Origin: Pinus tabuliformis
Lineage: Eukaryota; Streptophyta; Pinopsida; Pinales; Pinaceae
DNA: 64,000 bases
Assembly (NCBI GenBank): GCA_031772625.1
Contig: CM062819.1
Coordinates: forward strand, 825,261,003 to 825,325,002
Direction of reading: 5' to 3'
Below the pieces are notes generated by a model that made no database searches, was not told the DNA's origin, and saw nothing but the letters and a program-made list of their open reading frames with translations. A program made the translations under genes and the position numbers. Below are positions 57,328 to 64,000 of the stretch, piece by piece (position 1 is the first letter of the stretch; each line of letters opens with the position of its first letter).

Positions 57328-58863
57328 ATGTTAAATACGGTGGCAACAATTCTCAAGTCTACTAGTCAAGGAAACGCTTTTGATGGGAATCCAAATCCTT
57401 TTCCCTCTTTCGGAAATATTGGTGCTACTTATATGGCTACATTGTCCCTTCTTGGATTTACCACAGGTTTACCAGTTTGGTTGTTTTCAACCTCTTTGTT
57501 TCTGAATGTCCAAACTCCTTCACAACTGAGTCCTCCACTTGAACAACGTCAACCTCAAGTTGACCCTTTTCCTTCTTCTCCCAATGTATCTTCCTCCCTT
57601 TCTTCTTCCTCGCCTGGTGAAAATATTGATACTAGTAACCAAGAAGCTAAGAAGAAGAAGAAGAAGAATAAGCCAAATAAGTAAGGGGGCAACCAAGCAA
57701 CCATTGCTACGAATGCAACTAATGTCAAGAAACCTTCCAACAAGCCCCATAAAGTTAAATTCCCTTACATGCTTTGTAGGGGTGATCACCTTCTTAGAGA
57801 TTGTCATGACATTCCAAAAGTATTAGAAGTGTGGTCTATAGGCTCGCATCAACCCTTGCCATTAGCCTTTGGAGATCATGCAGGTAACAAACCATCAACT
57901 AGTGATAATAAGGTTCTTGGGAATAAGGGTAAACTTAATTTTCCCTGTTGGTTATGTGAAGGGAACCATTAAATTCACCTTTTCCCTTATATGGATAAAG
58001 CATACAACCTGTTGGAAAACCTTACCACTTCTCAACAACAACTTCCCACCGGCTACCAAAATATTTATCCCAACCCTCCAATAGCTGATGAAGTGATTGA
58101 TCCGAATCCATCTTCAATCAATCCCACTTTGAACATGAATCCCATGAGTCTATTTCGAACCAACCATTGGTTGAAATAGTGGTTGATTCAATTCACCCTC
58201 TGTTGATCATACTCTCCCTTTTGAGAGTGAAGTTGTTGATTGTACTCTCTCCTTAGAGAGTGAACTTCATACAACTCAGGTTCTTCTAGTTTCTTTAGAT
58301 CATAAAGAACAAGGGGGTATATCTTCCATTTTCAAAAAACCCCCTCCAAGTAATCAGGTCATTGCCTTTGATTGGAATTAATTAACAAAACCTCATCTCC
58401 CTTCTTACATGCCCTTTCAAGTCATGGTGAAGGCTTGTGATAAAAACATCTATCGCATTGTTATAGATGATGGAGATTTTGTTAGCATTTTATCCTCGAC
58501 TGCCTGGAAAGCTATAGGTTCCCCTCAACTTGTGTTTGTTGCTCCAAATCTGTTGGCTTTTAACAGAAGAACCAATTAACCTTTAACGATCCTTCCTCAA
58601 CTGTCTATTGCCTTGGAAGGAAAAACTGTGTGTGTTAATGTTATGGTACTCCTAGGCCTCTTGGATTTCAATTTACTCCTTGGATGTGACTATGTTTATG
58701 CTATGAACACTATTGTGTCTACACTCTTTCTAGTGACGTGTTCCCCACATGATGGAAAAATTGTGACTATTGATGAACTTTCATTTGTTGGTCATGATTT
58801 GACTGCTAATCATCCAACTTCCCTAAATGTTCCAAATATGCTAGTGGTATCTCCCCTGCCATA
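57328..58863 (+). pseudogene. Gag/protease-like protein, relative of the one at 42219
   Basis: ATG 57328. Shared N-terminal domain FPSFGNIGATYMATL then GLPVWLFST, a Lys-rich patch (KKKKKKNK), then two knuckle-like blocks, FPYMLCRGDHLLRDCHD and FPCWLCEGNH. Stops in frame: TAA 57682-57684, TAA 57970-57972, TAG 58177-58179. A frameshift near 58180-58230 moves the reading to the frame that holds the protease: IYRIVIDDGDFVSILSSTAW, LLAFNRR, LEGKTVCVNVMV, FNLLLGCDYVYAMN. It lacks the 33-residue repeats of its relative. It ends at a TAG at 58861-58863. Confidence 0.78.
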
Positions 58864-61310
58864 GGTCAATTATGTGGCAACCTGTCCCATGCCCACACAT
58901 ACTGATGAAAGAGAGCCTTTCATTGTTTGCTAAACTTCTTTTGACCTAGATTTAGTAGGTGATATGGTGAATTATTTACTGGGGTCATTGGATCCCTTGA
59001 TTTGTATTCCTTCTAGAGCATTGTTCTCCCATTTGATGAGAACCTCTTAGAAGCCATGGCCTATTGGGGGCCATGAGCATAGTTCCTTTTCTTGTGGTAA
59101 TCTCATTAAAAAATGAAACAAGGTGCTTTGAGCATAGTTCTTTTACTGTGTGAAGCTCGTTAAAAAATGAAACATGTCACCTCGAACTTAGTTTCTTCTA
59201 TGTTTCAAGCTTGCATAAACATGAAACAAATTTATGAACATAGTTATTTTTTTATGTCACCTTCATTTCATCTTATCACATAATCTTCTTCCTTTCTTCC
59301 TGGTGAACATATTTCTATCAGTCACCAACAACCTATCTAAGTCCATGAGAAGAGTTGTTGGATGAAACAAAGCTAGGGGGCATGCCTCTACTCTTATGCT
59401 GGGGGGAATGTATTTATATAAAGCACAATTTTTCCATGTTTCAAGCTTATGTAAAAATGAAACCACTTTCAAGCAAAGTTTTTCCTTTGTTTCAATCTTG
59501 TGTAAAATTGAAACCACTTTCAAGCAAAGTTTTTCCTTTGTTTCAAGCTTGTGTAAAAATGAAGCCACTCTTAAGCATGGTTTTGTCTTTGTTTCAAGCT
59601 TGCATAAAAATGAAACCACACACACTCTTGAGCATAATTTCTCCTTTGTTTCAAGCTTGTATAAAAATGAAAACTCTTCTTGTGACTTCCACTTTTTATC
59701 AACCTATTTCTACGAGATGAGCCTTGGTTTTCTCATTCCATCGTCACCATCTGCTTGGCTGATCATTCACTTTCACTTGGTATTTTACCCTTTCTTGGAG
59801 GAATCGCTATGATGAGTGGTATTGTTAGCTTGCCTCTTGACCTCTACATGTTTTGAGTAGTTCCATCATGACCGAAACCCGTTGCTACCTTTTATACCAT
59901 TCATTCCTCCAGGAGGAGTCCTCTTTAAGCTCTTTTTAGACTCCCAAAATATGAAAAGATTACCGAGCGCTTGTCTCTTTCGCACTCGTTAAAGTAAATG
60001 AAAGGACATATGCCTAGTATAAGTTTAACCCTTTTCCAGACTGGATAGATTAATTACGAAAAATGAATACTTTAGTTGAACATGGCTAAAAGGTTTTCTA
60101 GGTATTGTTTTATACCTTTTAGGGCCTAAGAGACTAAATTTATGAAAAGGAACCTGTTGGAGTTTTCTTTTTTGCCTCTTTTTCAAACAGTATAAACATG
60201 AAAAAGAAGTTGAGATATACCTTCGTTGAACTCATAAAACCATTAAACAATGTAGGACTCGTCGAGCATGACGAGACCAAACCACTCCTTCTTAGGGTTT
60301 GTTAAAAATACTCATAAGGATTCATCCAAAGGATGAACTTATAGATCAAGCATATGTTATCCTCCTCAATCTTGTGAAAAATAAAGAGGTATTGGACATA
60401 AATGGTTGGGAAATTGGGGAAGCATGGCATAAAACCTATTTATGGCAGCAAGTCGCTCTTGAACATGACACTCTCTCACCTTTGTGATTGTTTTGGGTTG
60501 GGGAATCCACTTGCCTCTTTGTTGATCACACCTTAATGAAAGCCTTCATGATGGGTCTTTGAGTCAATGATGCCAACTCCATATAAGTGTTGCCGATATG
60601 TTCAAGAGAAATTACACCCTCAGTTGATATCTGCTACAATACCTTAAGCCTTCTTTTCATGTCTACCACCCCTGAACCAACTCTGAATCATCACTTTTTG
60701 TCTCAAATCTTGATACCCATTTGGTGTCATTTATGGGGGATACATTAAGGCCCTCCTGCAACGAGTAGCTTCCTGTCGACATCAACACATTATCCAGGAA
60801 GTTGACTTAGAAACTCCCCGTAGTGCATTGGAGCTTGCATATCTCAATGAAAAGTTTCCTTGCTTTCAGTGACAGGTTCTCATCGTTGGCCTTCAATCGC
60901 AAGATTCTGTGTGGTCTTAGGCTTCATCTCATTCATTCACACCTCATAGATTGCACTTAAGTTCCTTGAGTGGAATTATCATTATCAGTGGTTCCACTCG
61001 CATCTGTTAACAACTTTCATCATTGGTTGGTAATCAGATGGTGTCTACCATGTTTGAATCCAACACATCTATTCACATGGTTAGACTCGTACTATTGAGT
61101 GATGAGGTGGAAGACCCTAAATCTAGTTTCATCCATTACGGCTGTGATTTCAGGATCCATATAAGGTCTACAAAGTATGATGGTTGTGATCCTATAGTAA
61201 GTCATCCAAACATGGGTCCACTATATGTAATCAATGGATGTGACTTTGATCATTGTACATGTAAAATGGATTATATGTTGAGTATGGGTATGTCTACCTC
61301 AACAATGATA
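58864..61310 (+). other. Noncoding 3' internal part of the second gypsy-like element
   Basis: No polymerase motif in any frame. It includes the 51-bp minisatellite, and near 60950-61300 stretches that echo 46020-46600 of the relative (for example GAGTATGGGTATGTC against GAGCATGGGTATGCC). I see no 3' LTR, so the element seems to be truncated or its LTR is beyond recognition. Confidence 0.5.
59085..59675 (+). repeat. 51-bp minisatellite
   Basis: The unit TTTCAAGCTTGTGTAAAAAT plus GAAACCACTTTCAAGCAAAGTT-like text recurs four to five times at 59436-59675 with a 51-bp step (one unit slightly longer). More degenerate units lie upstream at 59085-59240. The step of 17 codons keeps one plus frame open (59396-59812: SSLCKNETTFKQSFSFV-like repeats), but I do not claim that it is translated. 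Confidence 0.8.
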
Positions 61311-61443
61311 TCATGATGATAATTTATTGTAACAATCAATTGATGATCTCAACTAGTAGATTCTTAATCCAAACTTTCCACATGGTAAAGCACTTCAGTC
61401 CTCAGCACTGCTTCTGGTAAAGCACTTCAGTCATCCAAACCAC
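61311..61443. other. Short spacer with a direct repeat
   Basis: GGTAAAGCACTTCAGTC occurs twice (61385-61401 and 61418-61434) just before the LTR at 61444. Confidence 0.7.
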
Positions 61444-62197
61444 TGTAATATCCCTCCCCTTAATAATAAATAAAAATAATAAAAATAATAAATAATAAAT
61501 AATACAAAAATAATAATTAATAATATAAATTATAAATAATAATAAATAAATCACTTAATAATAAAAAAAATAATAAATCATAAATGTTAAATAATAAATG
61601 ATATTAAAAATTATATAAAAAGAATTAAATAATAAAAATAAAAATAGTAATAACCATACTAAAGCTCTAGATAAGAATAAGGAAACTATCAAAAAGAAGG
61701 AAATAAAACAAGAAAAGGAAACTATCAAAAAGAAGGAAATAAAACAAGAAAAGGAAACTATCAAAAAGAAAGAAATCAAAAGAAAGTTGCATGAGACACA
61801 TGGAGTGTGTGCATGTGGTTCCTCTTCCAATATTTGTTCTATTTAATAGATGGCGAGGAAGATGAGAGGATTCATGCATTCCATCTTTCCGAGATTCTAT
61901 CTTTCATTCTCTTGGGAGAATGGTATACTAAGACCTAGGAGTCATTGGCAGCAGTACGTTGATTGAGGGCTCAGGGGTGGCCAGTTGTAGCAAGACGTTG
62001 CACAATTGAGCCTACGGTTGGGTGGAGAGTCGTCCCCAAAACCTTGTTGCGGTAAGCCTACTTCGACCACAGGTAAACATGTAAGCACTATTCATTCAAT
62101 TTGAATTGTTAATTAATTACATGTTTATTGGGCTAGGTAAGTGCCACTCTCATTTAAATTAATGTTAAATTAGATATTTATTTTTTGGACTGTTACA
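61444..62197 (+). repeat. 5' LTR (754 bp) of an element running off the right edge
   Basis: Starts TGTAATATCCCTCCCC, ends GGACTGTTACA, and a tRNA-iMet primer site stands two bases later. The first 200 bp are nearly pure AAT/AAAT. The partner LTR lies outside the window, so superfamily and duplication cannot be checked. The start word resembles many plant gypsy LTRs. Confidence 0.8.
61679..61786 (+). repeat. Three 36-bp tandem repeats inside the LTR
   Basis: Unit AAGGAAACTATCAAAAAGAA then GGAAATAAAACAAGAA; copies at 61679-61714, 61715-61750 and 61751-61786, the third with a few changes. Confidence 0.92.
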
Positions 62198-62199
62198 TA

Positions 62200-62212
62200 T
62201 GGTATCAGAGCC
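62200..62212 (+). other. Primer-binding site, tRNA-iMet type
   Basis: TGGTATCAGAGCC two bases after the LTR end, on the plus strand. Confidence 0.92.
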
Positions 62213-64000
62213 TAGGTTCAACTCTTAGGACCTATAGGCATTTTAATGTACAAAACTTCGATCTAAATGATTTTTTTATTTTATTTTATTTTTATTACAG
62301 TCACATCCTAATGATTCTATCCACAGAGGATTATTGAAATAAAAATGTTTTGTATAGAATGAGGATTTATTTCTTCTGTAAGTGTGTCAAGAAACGCGCA
62401 TCCAAGAAAATACGATTCTATTCAAATAGCATACTTGTGCCAACTTTCCCCAAACTTGCCTTGGACATCAACCCTTTCAAAATTCATGCCATTCGAATCG
62501 AAAATTATAGCGAACATCACTCGGATTTGCACCTAGCATCATCCCTTTGAAGCTCATTCCATTTTGGTAAAATCTGATTTGCATATGGCGTCATCTCTTT
62601 GAAACTGAAACTCATTCTATTAAAAAAGTACAGGAGGAGGTTAGACCATACGCAAATCAGGTTCAACTTGCAAATCATCAAATTTTCTCTTACTACTATA
62701 GCCCTTCCTTCGTTCGGATCATTTTTGTCATTCTTTCACATTTGCTTCCCTAAGGTTCTTAATTTTTCTGTTATTTTTCACATTTGTCTCTTCGAGCTTC
62801 ATAGCTTAAGGCTTCTGACCTCTTTAAAACTGTAATTTTTTTTTTTTCCTAAAAGTGGAGTTTTCACTGGATCTAAGTGGTCATTGCTCGTTTACCCCAT
62901 GTCATTTTAAGTTTTTCTTGTAGTTAATTAAACATGCGTGTAGTGAGTGTAGTAGTAACGATGGTCTTTTTGAGTTCTTGGGTTGTTTGCTATTTATTTT
63001 CTGCAAGTAGTATAGACAATATTTTTTTTAAAACATAAGAAATATGAAGCATGGAAAGTGACCTCAACACTTTGCCATTCAGTTGACACTTAAACAAAAA
63101 CATTATTTATTTCATTGCCATTTTCCAAGAAGAGAGAATAAGTTGTCTAATTAAGCTCATAATATAATAAAGTGCTCCAAGCTTATGATAACTAGATATG
63201 ATTTTGGAAGTTATAATAGAATTTTTGACAAGAAACTAATCTATGGAAGACGGAATTGCAACAACTAGATTCATGTGACATAAAAATGGACTTGAATAAA
63301 CGGGCTAAAGTCCTGTAACATAGAAATGGAGTTAAATAAACATGCTAAAACTCTTGCGATATAAAAATGGAGTTGATTAAACATGGAGTGAACTTCCTTC
63401 TGCTTGCTGTAATCTGCATTATAAACGGTCACAATTTAGATCGATTCAGAACTCTGCCCAGTTTAACTCAAATTATAGTGGGAATGACATTTAACTTAAT
63501 CCCCTAGAAGTATGTAACTTCCTGTTACTTCTATTTTATGTGCATTCCTGCTACTTCAATTTTGTCCATTATTCAGTGGAAACCAGAGCTTCTACATGGA
63601 AATACATGCTCATGTTGTTTTGGATAACTGACTCAATCAATTGAACTGATTTTTAAAACTCTAGATTGACATATAAATTGTAACTGAATGTTTCCGTTTC
63701 ATGACAGTAAATACAAATGATTGATATCGTAAATACTGTGAACAACAGCACTTCCTTCCATGAAGATGCATAAGCTCATAAACTGTATTCTAGACAAGTT
63801 TGCTGCCCTGGAAAATATCTTCTTTCGAGACTTAACGGATTTAAATATGGATTTAATTTAATATAGCTGGTTCTGCAAAATCTTCAACTCAGATCCAATC
63901 AATTCCACTTCTCAACAATGGAGAAATTTCAAGCTAGAAAGCGCAAATTGTAACGTTTATTTATGAAAACTGGAGAAATTTTTAAGCCAAGGTTAGCATA
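62213..64000 (+). other. Internal part of the right-edge element or flanking DNA, no gene seen
   Basis: Only frames under 80 codons without motifs. If this is still the element leader it is unusually long. A T-run lies at 62839-62850. A 40-bp repeat lies at 63278-63388. Confidence 0.4.
63278..63388 (+). repeat. Three degenerate units of about 40 bp
   Basis: ACATAAAAATGGACTTGAAT, ACATAGAAATGGAGTTAAAT and ATATAAAAATGGAGTTGATT each start a unit that continues AAACATG..AAA. Spacing is about 40-41 bp. Confidence 0.7.

Noticed and set aside
61555..61879. Minus frames coding Phe/Leu-rich hydrophobic peptides
   Set aside because: They are translations of A-rich tandem repeats in an LTR, not membrane proteins.

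Overview
The window reads as transposon-packed nuclear DNA of a land plant, most likely a seed plant with a large genome. The reasons are: L1-type LINEs whose ORF1 has the DUF4283 plus CCHC layout and whose ORF2 ends in zf-RVT and RNase H; Ty1/copia and Ty3/gypsy LTR elements, several with a tRNA-iMet type primer site; AT-rich spacers; and no host gene, rRNA or tRNA gene that I can recognise. I cannot name the species. A gymnosperm would fit the density of old, nested, broken elements, but that is inference.

Layout. 1-3000: a minus-strand gypsy-type element entering from the left edge (gag-like frame, primer site, LTR with TATA box). 3797-10637: a full-length L1-type LINE on the plus strand with a perfect 20-bp target-site duplication and an extra coiled-coil ORF near its 3' end. 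11450-29130: three copies of an unnamed repeat (R). R copy 1 is split by an 11.43-kb gypsy array and R copy 3 by a 2-kb ORF1-only LINE. The array (13067-24496, minus strand) is the most striking object: five LTRs alternating with four internal regions, LTR-INT-LTR-INT-LTR-INT-LTR-INT-LTR, inside one ACATG target-site duplication. Each internal region encodes Gag and protease joined directly to the C-terminal module of integrase, with no reverse transcriptase, RNase H or integrase core.

29131-37400 holds little that I recognise, apart from two clusters of short GC-centred palindromes (ATTGCGCAAT and relatives) at 31.2-31.4 and 32.1-32.5 kb and an LTR-like promoter near 33.73 kb. 37425-53750 is a three-level nest: an old LINE, split by a copia element (38878-52626, minus strand, CTCAA duplication), itself split in its RNase H region by a gypsy-like element (40021-47778, plus strand, two 1014-bp LTRs). 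That innermost element encodes only a repeat-rich Gag/protease-like protein. A second, older relative lies at about 55-61.3 kb. The two share an N-terminal domain and a protease domain, so they define one non-autonomous family. At 61444 another LTR element begins (754-bp LTR, tRNA-iMet primer site) and runs off the right edge.

No element here looks autonomous. Every long coding frame carries stops or frameshifts, and many of the stops fit C-to-T decay of Arg or Gln codons, as expected for methylated silent repeats. The interest lies in how non-autonomous elements keep Gag/protease modules without polymerase, how one of them multiplied in tandem after or during a single integration, and the order of events recorded by nesting.
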